A program made the position numbers and the translations under genes. From NCBI RefSeq assembly GCF_004614235.1, contig NZ_SPVH01000006.1:1-64000 (forward strand): DNA of 64,000 nt, written 5' to 3'. Numbering within the stretch: the first letter of the stretch is position 1; each line of letters opens with the position of its first letter. The notes under the pieces are model-generated. The model did not search any database. It was not told where the DNA came from and saw nothing but the letters and a program-made list of their open reading frames with translations. The DNA comes from Brevundimonas intermedia. GTDB lineage: Bacteria; Pseudomonadota; Alphaproteobacteria; Caulobacterales; Caulobacteraceae. This document shows positions 8,135-16,736 of this stretch, one piece after another.

Positions 8135-10309
8135 ATGGCTTCGATTTTTCCAGTAATTATGTGTGGCGGCGCCGGGACGCGATTATGGCCGGCGTCTCGT
8201 CCCTCCAGACCGAAACAATTTATTCCTCTTTCTGGAAATCGGTCCTCATTCCAAGAGACCGTCGATCGGGTCGCACCTCTTGCCGGCGAGGACGGAGTGC
8301 TGATCGTGGTGGGTGGCGCGATCCACCGCCGGACGATACTGGAACAGTTGAGCGAAATCGGCCGCAAGGCTGTATTGTTGCTGGAACCGGAGGGTCGCGA
8401 ATCCGCAGCGGCCATGGCTGCCGCAGCGTTATGGACGCGACGACGGTGTCCCGACGCAGTCAACCTTTTCGTCGCTTCTGATCACCACATCCCTGACGAT
8501 GAAGCGTTTCGAGAAGCCGTTGGACTTGCAGCGACCTCGGCTGAAACCGGACGCATCGTCACCCTAGGCCTAGTCCCCACAGCACCTTCGTCGGCGTACG
8601 GCTATATCGCCCCGGAAGAGCAGGGGCTGTCCGTCATCAGGTCATTTATAGAAAAGCCCGACGCACAGACCGCCGCTCGGTACATCTCGGCAGGTTTCCT
8701 CTGGAACAGTGGAAACTTCATCGTACGCGCGGATGTGCTTGACCAGGAAATCCGCGCATCAACCACCGGCCTAAGCGAGGCGGTCGCTCGAGCATTGGAC
8801 GATGCCATCCACGACGGTGAAACGATCTTGCTGGGGTCGGCATTTGCCTCCGCACCGAAGATATCCATTGACTACGCGGTCATGGAAAAGACCCGGCTCG
8901 CTTCAGTGCTGCCCGTCGATTTTGAATGGTCGGACCTGGGCTCCTGGGACGCTGTTCATGAATCGGGCGAAGGCGATGTGGGCTTGCACATACTGGAGGA
9001 TTCCGACGGCTGTCTGGTGCGCGCTTGCGATGGCGTGATGGTGGCCGCCATCGGTCTAAGCAATGTCGGGATTATTGTAGAAAAGGACGCTGTACTGGTC
9101 ACGGACCTTGGGCGCAGTCAGGACGTCAAAAAAGTTGTGGAACGTCTAAGACGGCTTTCGCCACGCCATCTTGATTTCGAACGTCCGCCCGAAGAAACGC
9201 TTGAGGGTGGAGCGTTACGCTTGGCTGCCTGGATTCGTCAGTCGGCATTGCCTTGCTGGTGTACGCTCGGACAGAACGTAGAAGGGGGCTTCGAAGAATT
9301 TCTCAGCTTAGACGGAAGACGCCTAGCTTCCCCGCATGCAACGGGCATCCAACTCCGGCAGCTTCAGGTCTATGCAGAGGCCGGACGTCTGGGTTGGCAA
9401 GGGCCATGGCGCACCGTCTTGAACACTGGATTGGAAAATCTTTTACGGGACCTGAAAAAGAACTGGGCTGAGCTCCCCGCCAACGAGGTTGATCAGGACC
9501 AGGGGTTACTTGCGTGTTCCCTGGCGAAGATCGCATTAGCCGCACCTGAATTGGCCGCCCAAAAGCCGATGATCGCCTTGCGCCAACGTTTAGACCCCGC
9601 GACGATTCAAATCGGCTTAGAGGCTAAAATCGACTCTAACGTATCCAGCGCCCACATTTCGTTTCTGGAGGCCGCGCTCGCTTGGGAGGCATACGGCTTA
9701 AAGGGTTGGCGTGTTCTTGCTGACCGCATCGTCGCGCTTACGATCGAACAATTTTTCGACGCCCGTACAGGCACAATGCAAGAACTCTCCCCCACAGCCA
9801 TGATGCGGATCGAGGCCGATGGAGAAATTCTCGTCACCCCCGGCCGTCAGTTTGAGTGGTCGTGGTTGTTGGCTCGGTATGCTCGAGTTCGTCACAACTC
9901 CGAGATTTTCAGCGTGGCCGAAGCTCTGTACGAAGCAGGTATGAGAGGCATCGAGCCCAAACGTGACGTCGTTGTGGATTCTATGACGATCGACGGCGCA
10001 ACCCGGAGTTCACGAGCGCGCCTCGCCCCGCAAACAACTTGGATGATGGCATCTCTGACCTTCGCCTCAAACACCGACGTCGGTCGCAGGGAATATTTCA
10101 CGGCTCAAGCCGGCCGTGCCCTACGCGCAATTTGGAACCATCTGCTCCCGTCGGGCCTGTGGCGCGACAAGCTACTTCAAAATGGCGACTTCATTGACGA
10201 ACCAGCCTCTGCCGCTCAATTTCAAGCTGTGATGTCAGCCTACGCGGAAATACGGGCGTCAAAAATGCTTTGGTGCCCACCGACGCAGGCCGCGCTCAGT
10301 CTGCATTAA
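8135..10309 (+). CDS. manC: Mannose-1-phosphate guanylyltransferase fused to AGE-type mannose-6-phosphate isomerase domain
   Basis: The N-terminal half (residues 1 to about 345) is a nucleotidyltransferase making GDP-mannose. It has the signature VIMCGGAGTRLWPASRPSRP, then FIEKPD, the active-site SGNFIVRADVL region and FEWSDLGSWDAV. The C-terminal half (about 365 to 724) is not the usual cupin isomerase. It looks like the (alpha/alpha)6 barrel of the N-acylglucosamine 2-epimerase superfamily (GRLGWQGPWRTVLNTGLENL, PGRQFEWSWLLARYARVRH, TTWMMASLTFAS), some members of which isomerise mannose-6-phosphate. One protein may therefore supply two steps to GDP-mannose, with the mutase step coming from the gene at 11502. 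I use ATG 8135; an in-frame GTG lies at 8117. Confidence 0.88.
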   Translation: MASIFPVIMCGGAGTRLWPASRPSRPKQFIPLSGNRSSFQETVDRVAPLAGEDGVLIVVGGAIHRRTILEQLSEIGRKAVLLLEPEGRESAAAMAAAALWTRRRCPDAVNLFVASDHHIPDDEAFREAVGLAATSAETGRIVTLGLVPTAPSSAYGYIAPEEQGLSVIRSFIEKPDAQTAARYISAGFLWNSGNFIVRADVLDQEIRASTTGLSEAVARALDDAIHDGETILLGSAFASAPKISIDYAVMEKTRLASVLPVDFEWSDLGSWDAVHESGEGDVGLHILEDSDGCLVRACDGVMVAAIGLSNVGIIVEKDAVLVTDLGRSQDVKKVVERLRRLSPRHLDFERPPEETLEGGALRLAAWIRQSALPCWCTLGQNVEGGFEEFLSLDGRRLASPHATGIQLRQLQVYAEAGRLGWQGPWRTVLNTGLENLLRDLKKNWAELPANEVDQDQGLLACSLAKIALAAPELAAQKPMIALRQRLDPATIQIGLEAKIDSNVSSAHISFLEAALAWEAYGLKGWRVLADRIVALTIEQFFDARTGTMQELSPTAMMRIEADGEILVTPGRQFEWSWLLARYARVRHNSEIFSVAEALYEAGMRGIEPKRDVVVDSMTIDGATRSSRARLAPQTTWMMASLTFASNTDVGRREYFTAQAGRALRAIWNHLLPSGLWRDKLLQNGDFIDEPASAAQFQAVMSAYAEIRASKMLWCPPTQAALSLH

Positions 10310-10405
10310 TTCGATTTATTGCCTTCGTGCGATACTCTCGCCTTCGTCATTCGAACCGTCTAGAAGTTCCGCCCTTACTTAACGGCTCAGGGTCCGCCCG
10401 CCTCA

Positions 10406-11491
10406 ATGCGCATCGTTCTGGCCACCGACGCCTGGGAACCTCAGGTCAATGGCGTCGTCCGCACCCTGACCCGCACGGTCGCGGAATGCCGCGGCATGGG
10501 CCATGAGGTCGAGGTCATCGAACCCAGCCTGTTCAAGACCATTCCCTGCCCCACCTACCCGGAAATCCGGCTGGCGCTCGGTGCGGAGGAAGAGATCCGC
10601 GAGATGCTGCGGGCCTTCGAGCCTGAGGCCGTGCATATCGCCACGGAGGGTCCGATCGGCATCGCCACGCGCCGCATTTGCGTGGAATGGAAGCTGCCGT
10701 TCACGACCAGCTACCATACCAAATTCCCCGAATATGTCTCGGCCCGTTTCCCGATCCCGGTCCAGGTCGGCTACGCCTATATGAAGTGGTTCCACAAGCC
10801 GTCGGGCCGGCTGATGGTGGCGACCCCGACCCTGCGCGACGAGCTGGTCGAGCATGGATTCAAGAACGTTTCCCCTTGGTCGCGAGGCGTGGACACGGAT
10901 GTGTTCAACCCCGACCTGGAACGCATCTACGACGAGCTTGGGGGCAAGGACTGGCCGCGCCCCTTCTTCCTGAACGTCGGTCGCGTAGCGGTCGAAAAGA
11001 ACATCGAATCCTTCCTTCAGCTCGACCTGCCCGGCACCAAGATCGTTGTTGGTGACGGACCGGCTCGCGCCGAGTTGCAGGAGAAATATCCCGAGGCCAA
11101 GTTTCTCGGCGCCCGGTTCGGCGACGAGCTGGCCCGCTGTTTCCGCGATGCGGATGTGTTCGTCTTCCCCAGCTGGACCGACACCTTCGGCCTGGTGATC
11201 CTGGAAGCCATGGCCGCCGGCACTCCGGTCGCCGCCTATCCGGCCCACGGCCCCATCGACATCATCCCCGGCTCGAACGCCGGGGCGATCGACAAGGACC
11301 TCCGGACCGCCTGTCTGGAATGCCTTGAACTCGACCGTAAGGTCGTGCGCGCCTATGCTGAAAAGTTCAGCTGGCGCGCCTCAGCCGATCAGTTCGTCGA
11401 GAACTTGCAGCCCTATCCCGAACCGGAGCGCGGCCGTTTCTGGCGCCGCCTGCGCCGCATCGCCCGTATTCGCAAGCGCGCCGCAGCCTGA
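10406..11491 (+). CDS. Glycosyltransferase family 4 protein
   Basis: This 361-residue retaining GT-B glycosyltransferase starts with the family N-terminal pattern MRIVLATDAWEPQVNGVVRT. It continues with HIATEGPIGIATRRIC and HTKFPEYVSARFP, and has the donor-binding C-terminal half (FLNVGRVAVEKNI, FVFPSWTDTFGLVILEAMAA with the EX7E-type motif). This subgroup includes mannosyl-, glucuronosyl- and sulfoquinovosyl-transferases that act on lipid acceptors. Position between a GDP-mannose enzyme and a phosphomannomutase favours a mannose donor, but that is inference. GC content returns to the high chromosomal level from here onward. Confidence 0.88.
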   Translation: MRIVLATDAWEPQVNGVVRTLTRTVAECRGMGHEVEVIEPSLFKTIPCPTYPEIRLALGAEEEIREMLRAFEPEAVHIATEGPIGIATRRICVEWKLPFTTSYHTKFPEYVSARFPIPVQVGYAYMKWFHKPSGRLMVATPTLRDELVEHGFKNVSPWSRGVDTDVFNPDLERIYDELGGKDWPRPFFLNVGRVAVEKNIESFLQLDLPGTKIVVGDGPARAELQEKYPEAKFLGARFGDELARCFRDADVFVFPSWTDTFGLVILEAMAAGTPVAAYPAHGPIDIIPGSNAGAIDKDLRTACLECLELDRKVVRAYAEKFSWRASADQFVENLQPYPEPERGRFWRRLRRIARIRKRAAA

Positions 11492-11501
11492 GCCACACAG
11501 A

Positions 11502-13001
11502 ATGCTCAAGCCCCGGCAGGACCTCACGCCGAACACGGCGAACTACGAAAACTTGGCCTTTGTTAAGCCCACTGGTTTCCGCGAATACGACGCGCGCTGG
11601 ATTCTGGAAAAAGAGATCAATCTCCTCGGCATCCAGGCGCTGGGCCTGGGCTTGGCGACCTACATCAACGAGATCGGCGTGGCGCCCAAGATTGTCACCG
11701 GCCATGATTTCCGCAGCTACAGCCTGAGCGTCAAACAGGCCCTGATCCTGGGCTTGCTGGAAGGCGGCATGGAGGTTCTGGACGTGGGTCTGGCCCTGTC
11801 GCCCATGGCCTATTTCGGTCAGTTCGAACTGGACGCGCCCTGCGTCGCCATGGTCACCGCCAGCCATAACGAGAACGGCTGGACCGGCGTGAAGATGGGT
11901 GCCAACAAGCCCCTGACCTTCGGCCCCGAGGAGATGGGCCGGCTGAAGGAGATCGTGCTGAACGGCGAGGGCGTGGCCCGCCCCGGCGGCAAGCTGGTCC
12001 GGGTCGAAGACTTCCGCGAGACCTATGTCGCAGACGTGGCCTCCAAGGTTCAGATCAAGCGGCCGCTGAAGGTGGTCTGCGCCTGCGGCAACGGCACGGC
12101 CGGCGCCTTCGCCCCCGACGCTTTGCGCCGCATGGGCGTCGAGGTGATCGAGATGGACACAGACCTCGACTACACCTTCCCCAAATACAATCCGAACCCG
12201 GAAGATCACGCCATGCTGGTGCAAATGGCCCAGAGGGTGAGTGAGACCGGCGCCGACCTGGCCCTGGGCTTCGATGGCGACGGCGACCGCTGCGGCGTGG
12301 TGGACGACACGGGCGAGGAAATCTTCGCCGACAAGATCGGTTTGATGCTGGCCCGCGACCTGTCCAAGGTCTATCCGGACAGCACCTTCGTCGTCGATGT
12401 GAAATCGACCGGCCTCTACAAGACCGACGAGATCCTCAAGGCCAATGGTGCGGAGGTCGTCTACTGGAAGACGGGTCACTCCTACATCAAGCGCAAGACC
12501 GCCGAACTGAGCGCCCTGGCCGGGTTCGAGAAGTCGGGGCACTTCTTCATGGCCGGCGACCTGGGCCACGGCTACGACGACGGCCTGGTCGCGGCCGGAG
12601 CGGTTCTAGCCATGCTGGATCGCAATCCGGGCAAGAAGCTCAGCGAACTGAAAACCGCCCTGCCGGACGCCTGGACCAGCCTGACCATGTCGCCCCACTG
12701 CGACGACGAGCTGAAATACGGCGTGCTGGAGCGGATCGTGAAGGAATATTCGGATCTGGCGGCCGCAGGCGGCGAGATCCTGGGCCGCAAGATCCTTGAG
12801 GCCATCACCGTCAACGGCGTGCGGGTGCATCTGGAGGACGGATCCTGGGTCCTGGTCCGCGCCTCGTCGAACAAGCCGGAACTGGTGGTCGTGGTCGAGA
12901 GCATGCGGTCGGAAGACGACATGCGCGATCTATTCCGCAAGGAGATCAAACCCCGCCTGGCCGCCTATCCGGAAATCGGCGCCTTCAACCAGGAAATCTG
13001 A
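11502..13001 (+). CDS. manB: Phosphomannomutase / phosphoglucomutase
   Basis: This 499-residue alpha-D-phosphohexomutase interconverts the 1- and 6-phosphates of mannose or glucose. It shows the phosphoserine loop TASHNENGWTGVKMG, the metal-binding loop FDGDGDRCGVVDD, the sugar-binding loop FEKSGHFFM and the phosphate-binding C-terminal region RASSNKPELVVVVES. The frame stays open upstream into the glycosyltransferase gene, but homology begins at MLKPRQDLTPN, so ATG 11502, eleven bases after the previous stop, is the start. The mannose-6-phosphate to mannose-1-phosphate step fits between the two activities of the fused ManC protein. It is likely co-transcribed with the glycosyltransferase. 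Confidence 0.92.
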   Translation: MLKPRQDLTPNTANYENLAFVKPTGFREYDARWILEKEINLLGIQALGLGLATYINEIGVAPKIVTGHDFRSYSLSVKQALILGLLEGGMEVLDVGLALSPMAYFGQFELDAPCVAMVTASHNENGWTGVKMGANKPLTFGPEEMGRLKEIVLNGEGVARPGGKLVRVEDFRETYVADVASKVQIKRPLKVVCACGNGTAGAFAPDALRRMGVEVIEMDTDLDYTFPKYNPNPEDHAMLVQMAQRVSETGADLALGFDGDGDRCGVVDDTGEEIFADKIGLMLARDLSKVYPDSTFVVDVKSTGLYKTDEILKANGAEVVYWKTGHSYIKRKTAELSALAGFEKSGHFFMAGDLGHGYDDGLVAAGAVLAMLDRNPGKKLSELKTALPDAWTSLTMSPHCDDELKYGVLERIVKEYSDLAAAGGEILGRKILEAITVNGVRVHLEDGSWVLVRASSNKPELVVVVESMRSEDDMRDLFRKEIKPRLAAYPEIGAFNQEI

Positions 13002-13071
13002 AAGATCACAGAGGGCTGAACCAATCGGCCCCGTGACCGCTTCCTCCCTCGGCTGCTGCCAGGAGGAAAGA

Positions 13072-13335
13072 TTGCCGCGCTACTTTTTCCATACCCAGAA
13101 CGGCGATTGCATCCGCGACGACCAGGGCGAGGAGCTGAAGAGCGTCGATGCCGCCAGAGAGGAAGCCGTCGCCGTTCTGGGCGAAATCCTGCGCTATCGT
13201 GGGGCCTCCTTCTGGACGACCCGGGCCTTCAGCGTCATCGTCACGGATGCTGACGGCCAGACGGTCGTCAGCGTCACCGCAGCCGCTTCCGACGATGCGC
13301 CTGACGGCTGGAGCCTGATGGAAAGCGCCAAATGA
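13072..13335 (+). CDS. DUF6894 family small protein
   Basis: This 87-residue protein begins at a TTG preceded by a strong ribosome site (AGGAGGAAAGA directly upstream). It has the DUF6894 pattern: an N-terminal PRYFFHTQNGDCIRDDQGEE followed by a conserved stretch of helix (AAREEAVAVLGEILRYRG) and a short beta strand (FSVIVTDADGQTVVSVT). The function of this family is unknown. It overlaps the next gene by ATGA, so it is translationally coupled to a Crp/Fnr regulator, a pairing that suggests a shared role in a stress or redox response. Confidence 0.8.
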   Translation: MPRYFFHTQNGDCIRDDQGEELKSVDAAREEAVAVLGEILRYRGASFWTTRAFSVIVTDADGQTVVSVTAAASDDAPDGWSLMESAK

Positions 13336-14075
13336 GCAGACTTCAAGCCGCGCCCAAGATCACGACCCTGGTCGAGAAACTGTCCCTGCGCGACCGCATC
13401 TCTCCCGAAGAGATCGAGGCCCTGCAAAAGGCGCTGGAACCACCCAAGACGGTCGCCGCCAGCTCGGACATCGTGCGCGAACATACCCGGCCGCTGCACA
13501 GCACGCTTCTGATCTCCGGCTTTTCCGCCCGCTATTCGACGCTGGAAGACGGTGCGCGCCAGATCACCGAGATCAATGTCGCTGGCGACTTCATCGACCT
13601 GCACAGCCTTTTGATGAAGCAGATGGATCACGGGGTCGTGGCCCTGACCGAATGCATCATCGCCGAGGCGCCCCACAGCGGCCTGATCGACATCACCGAG
13701 CGCCATCCGCATCTGACGCGACTGCTATGGCTGGACACCATCATCGACGCCGCCATCCATCGCCAATGGCTGGTCGCCATGGGTCGGCGCAGCGGCCTGG
13801 GTCATCTGGCCCATCTGGTGTGCGAGCTCTATCTGCGTCTTCAAGCCGTCGGCCAGACCGGAGACCTGACCTTCGACCTGCCGCTGACGCAAGCCACCCT
13901 GGGCGACGCGCTGGGCCTCTCGACGGTCCATGTCAGCCGCCTGATCTCGGAATTGCGCGGCGAGGGCGTGATCCACTGGTCGAACGGTCAGATCGACATT
14001 CTCGACTGGCACCGCCTGGCCGAGATCGCCGAGTTCGATCCGACCTATCTGAGACTGCAGAGCGACCCCGTCTGA
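13332..14075 (+). CDS. Crp/Fnr family transcriptional regulator
   Basis: This 247-residue protein has a cyclic-nucleotide-binding-like N-terminal barrel (HSTLLISGFSARYSTLEDGA, then ITEINVAGDFIDLHSLLM) and a C-terminal winged helix (LTQATLGDALGLSTVHVSRL). There is no N-terminal cysteine cluster, so it does not bind an Fnr-type iron-sulfur cluster, and the effector is unknown. It overlaps the DUF6894 gene by ATGA and is followed 43 bases later by a second, more divergent member of the same superfamily. Confidence 0.88.
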   Translation: MSRLQAAPKITTLVEKLSLRDRISPEEIEALQKALEPPKTVAASSDIVREHTRPLHSTLLISGFSARYSTLEDGARQITEINVAGDFIDLHSLLMKQMDHGVVALTECIIAEAPHSGLIDITERHPHLTRLLWLDTIIDAAIHRQWLVAMGRRSGLGHLAHLVCELYLRLQAVGQTGDLTFDLPLTQATLGDALGLSTVHVSRLISELRGEGVIHWSNGQIDILDWHRLAEIAEFDPTYLRLQSDPV

Positions 14076-14118
14076 CCGCTTAACGCATGTTATCGCACAC
14101 AACGCCGTTTGGCGGTCT

Positions 14119-14796
14119 ATGCGACCCATGTCCATGTCGAACCTCGCGCGTTCCCTGCTGTCCCTGCTGGCCGTTCAGGGCTTGGACGAAGGTGACGCCT
14201 TCAACGCGGCGCCCGGCGAACGCACCGCCCTGACGCGCGACGGCGAACCGCTGGTGACCTTCATTCTCGACGGCGTCGCCGCACGCATCGGACCTAACGA
14301 GACACTGTCGCGCGGCCTGGCCTCAAGCGACGATCTGATCAACTTCGATGCGGTGCTGGGGCGGGGCGAAAAGGAAGTCGCCCTGTGGCTGACGGCGGGA
14401 CGGTTCCACACTGTTCCGGCGCGGCGGCTGGTCCAGCGCATTGATCGCGATACCCTTGTCGAGGCGACCCTGACCGACCTTCGTCAACGCAACGCCGCCC
14501 TTCAGGCCGAGCTGGGGCGTCACGCCGACCTCAAGGTGACCCAACGCTTAGCCGCCCTCATCCTTGACGTTCACGACCAGGGCGGCGGCGATACGGTGTC
14601 CCTACGCCAGAGCGACCTGGCGGACCTGATGGCGGTGCGACGCGCCAGCGTCTCGACCGCCTGCACCGAACTGTGCGCGGCCGGCGCGCTGCGCCTGCGG
14701 CGCGGCGCGATCCAGATCGCCGATGTGGAAGCCCTGCGCGAAACGACGGCCGCGCCTCACTCCACCGTGACGGACTTGGCCAGGTTGCGGGGCTGA
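14119..14796 (+). CDS. Crp/Fnr-like regulator (divergent)
   Basis: This 225-residue protein resembles the Crp/Fnr fold but with a weak effector barrel. The DNA-binding part is clear (DTVSLRQSDLADLMAVRRAS, VSTACTELCAAGALRLRRGA). It follows the other Crp/Fnr gene closely and probably shares its promoter. The last 40 bases (14757-14796) lie over the 3' end of glmS on the opposite strand; since the GlmS C-terminus AKSVTVE is conserved, the overlap is real rather than a start or stop error. Alternative starts are ATG 14128 and 14134. Confidence 0.75.
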   Translation: MRPMSMSNLARSLLSLLAVQGLDEGDAFNAAPGERTALTRDGEPLVTFILDGVAARIGPNETLSRGLASSDDLINFDAVLGRGEKEVALWLTAGRFHTVPARRLVQRIDRDTLVEATLTDLRQRNAALQAELGRHADLKVTQRLAALILDVHDQGGGDTVSLRQSDLADLMAVRRASVSTACTELCAAGALRLRRGAIQIADVEALRETTAAPHSTVTDLARLRG

Positions 14797-16571
14797 TCGA
14801 CGTCGGTGCCCTTCTGGACGGCGGTGTAATAGGCCAGCAACTGCACCGGCACCGCATAGACCAGGGGCGCGATCAGGGGATGGCAGTCCGGGGCGTGGAT
14901 GCGGCGGATGCCGGCGCCGTGCAGGTCGGGCGCCTTTTCCGGCGCGATCATGATGACCGGCCCGCCACGCGCGGCGACCTCCTGCAGGTTGGAAGCGGTC
15001 TTCTCGAACACATCGTCCAGGGGCGCCAGGGCGATGGTCGGGGTCTCTTCGTCGATCAGGGCGATGGGGCCGTGCTTCAGCTCGCCGGCGGCATAGCCCT
15101 CGGCGTGGATATAGCTGATCTCCTTCAGCTTCAGCGCCCCTTCCATGGCCAGCGGGAACATGGCGCCCCGCCCCAGGAACAGGACGTCGTCAGCCTTGGC
15201 CAGGTCCTGAACCACGGCGCGGATGCTGTCGCCCATCGTCAGGGCCTCGGCGATCAGGCGAGGGCTTTCGAACAGGGCCTTGACCAGTTCGGCCTCCCGG
15301 GCCGCATCGATCCGGCCGCGCGCCACGCCCGCCGCGACGGCCAGCGCCAGCAGGGCCGCGACCTGGGCGGTGAAAGCCTTGGTCGAGGCGACGCCGATTT
15401 CCGGCCCGGCATGGGTGGGCCACAGCACGGCCGCCACGCGCGCCATGGACGAGGAATGGACGTTGACGACGGCGGCGGTGTTCAACCCTTGCGCCTTGCA
15501 CCAGATCAGGCTGGCCAGGGTGTCGGCCGTCTCGCCCGACTGGCTGACGGCGACCGCCAGGGTCTTTTGCGTCACCGCCGGCGAGCGGTAGCGGAACTCG
15601 GACGCGATCTCGACGTCGCACGGCAGGCCCGCCAGCTTCTCGAAGGCGTAACGGCCGATCTGACCGGCGTAGAAGGCGGTGCCGCAGGCGACGATCTGGA
15701 TGCGGTCGATGGCGGCGAAGTCGATGGTGTTCGTCTTGGCCGTACCGGTCACCAGGTCGAGATATTCCGACAGGGTGTGCTGGACGCTGTCGGGCTGTTC
15801 ATGGATCTCCTTTTCCATGAAGTGGCGATATTCGCCCTTCTCGACCATGGCCGAGGAGGCCGAGACCTGGACCACCGCGCGATCAACCGGCTTTCCGGTC
15901 ACGTCGAACATCTGAGCCCCGGCCTTGGTCACGGCGACGTAATCGCCCTCTTCCAGATAGGAGATTTTCTGGGTGAAGGGTCCGACAGCGAGCGCGTCAG
16001 AGCCCAGATACATCTCGTCCTCGCCCCAGCCAACCACCAGGGGGCTGCCGCGTCGTGCGCCCAGGATCAGGTCGTCCGTGCCGTCGATCAGCACCGCCAA
16101 GGCATAGGCGCCGGTCAGGCGGTCCAGGGTGATCTTGAACGCCTCCAGGGGGCTGCGGCCCGTGTTCAGTTCGGCGTCCAGCAGGTGGGCGATGACCTCA
16201 GTGTCGGTCTGGCTTTCGAAGACATGGCCCTCGGCGGCCAGCTCGGCCTTCAGCTCGGCGAAGTTCTCGATGATGCCGTTGTGTACCAGGGTGACGCGAC
16301 CGGCCTTGTGCGGGTGGGCGTTGGCCGTCGTCGGCGCACCGTGCGTGGCCCAGCGGGTATGGCCGATCCCGACCGTCGCCGTCATCGGCTGTTCGGCCAG
16401 GACGGCTTCCAGATTGCGGATCTTGCCCTGGGCGCGGCGACGTTCCACTGCGCCATCGACAACGGCGGCGACGCCGGCCGAGTCATAGCCGCGATACTCA
16501 AGCCGCTTCAGGCTGTCGATCAGCCGGGGAACGACAGGTCCGTTGCCGGTGATGCCGATGATGCCGCACAT
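14757..16571 (-). CDS. glmS: Glutamine-fructose-6-phosphate aminotransferase (isomerizing)
   Basis: GlmS makes glucosamine-6-phosphate from fructose-6-phosphate and glutamine, the first committed step to UDP-GlcNAc for peptidoglycan and LPS. Cys2 of MCGIIGITGN is the amidotransferase nucleophile. The N-terminal Ntn domain (residues 1 to about 240) is followed by two SIS domains (IVACGTAFYAGQIGRYAFEK, ASEFRYRSP, AVSQSGETADTLASL) and the conserved tail RNLAKSVTVE. The length of 604 residues is standard. It is divergent from glmM, which performs the next step, with 165 bases between them. No glmS ribozyme is expected in this phylum and none was seen. Confidence 0.97.
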   Translation of the reverse strand: MCGIIGITGNGPVVPRLIDSLKRLEYRGYDSAGVAAVVDGAVERRRAQGKIRNLEAVLAEQPMTATVGIGHTRWATHGAPTTANAHPHKAGRVTLVHNGIIENFAELKAELAAEGHVFESQTDTEVIAHLLDAELNTGRSPLEAFKITLDRLTGAYALAVLIDGTDDLILGARRGSPLVVGWGEDEMYLGSDALAVGPFTQKISYLEEGDYVAVTKAGAQMFDVTGKPVDRAVVQVSASSAMVEKGEYRHFMEKEIHEQPDSVQHTLSEYLDLVTGTAKTNTIDFAAIDRIQIVACGTAFYAGQIGRYAFEKLAGLPCDVEIASEFRYRSPAVTQKTLAVAVSQSGETADTLASLIWCKAQGLNTAAVVNVHSSSMARVAAVLWPTHAGPEIGVASTKAFTAQVAALLALAVAAGVARGRIDAAREAELVKALFESPRLIAEALTMGDSIRAVVQDLAKADDVLFLGRGAMFPLAMEGALKLKEISYIHAEGYAAGELKHGPIALIDEETPTIALAPLDDVFEKTASNLQEVAARGGPVIMIAPEKAPDLHGAGIRRIHAPDCHPLIAPLVYAVPVQLLAYYTAVQKGTDVDQPRNLAKSVTVE

Positions 16572-16701
16572 GCTAGAGACTCCGCAGAAACGTAGTGGAT
16601 ATAGACGCCGCTTTGCACTGGCGGCGATCCGGGGCTAAGCCAACACATCAAGCCCCACCGGCCGTCTATGCAATCTTAAGGCGGGCCGCATCAAAAAAGG
16701 G

Positions 16702-16723
16702 GTTTCGGAACGTTACCCGAAAC
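16702..16723. promoter_or_regulatory. Inverted repeat upstream of glmM
   Basis: GTTTCGG and CCGAAAC are separated by eight bases and lie just upstream of the AAAGGA ribosome site of glmM, in the intergenic region shared with glmS. It may be an operator or 5' leader hairpin; there is no direct evidence for either. Confidence 0.3.
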
Positions 16724-16736
16724 AAAGGACCAGGCC

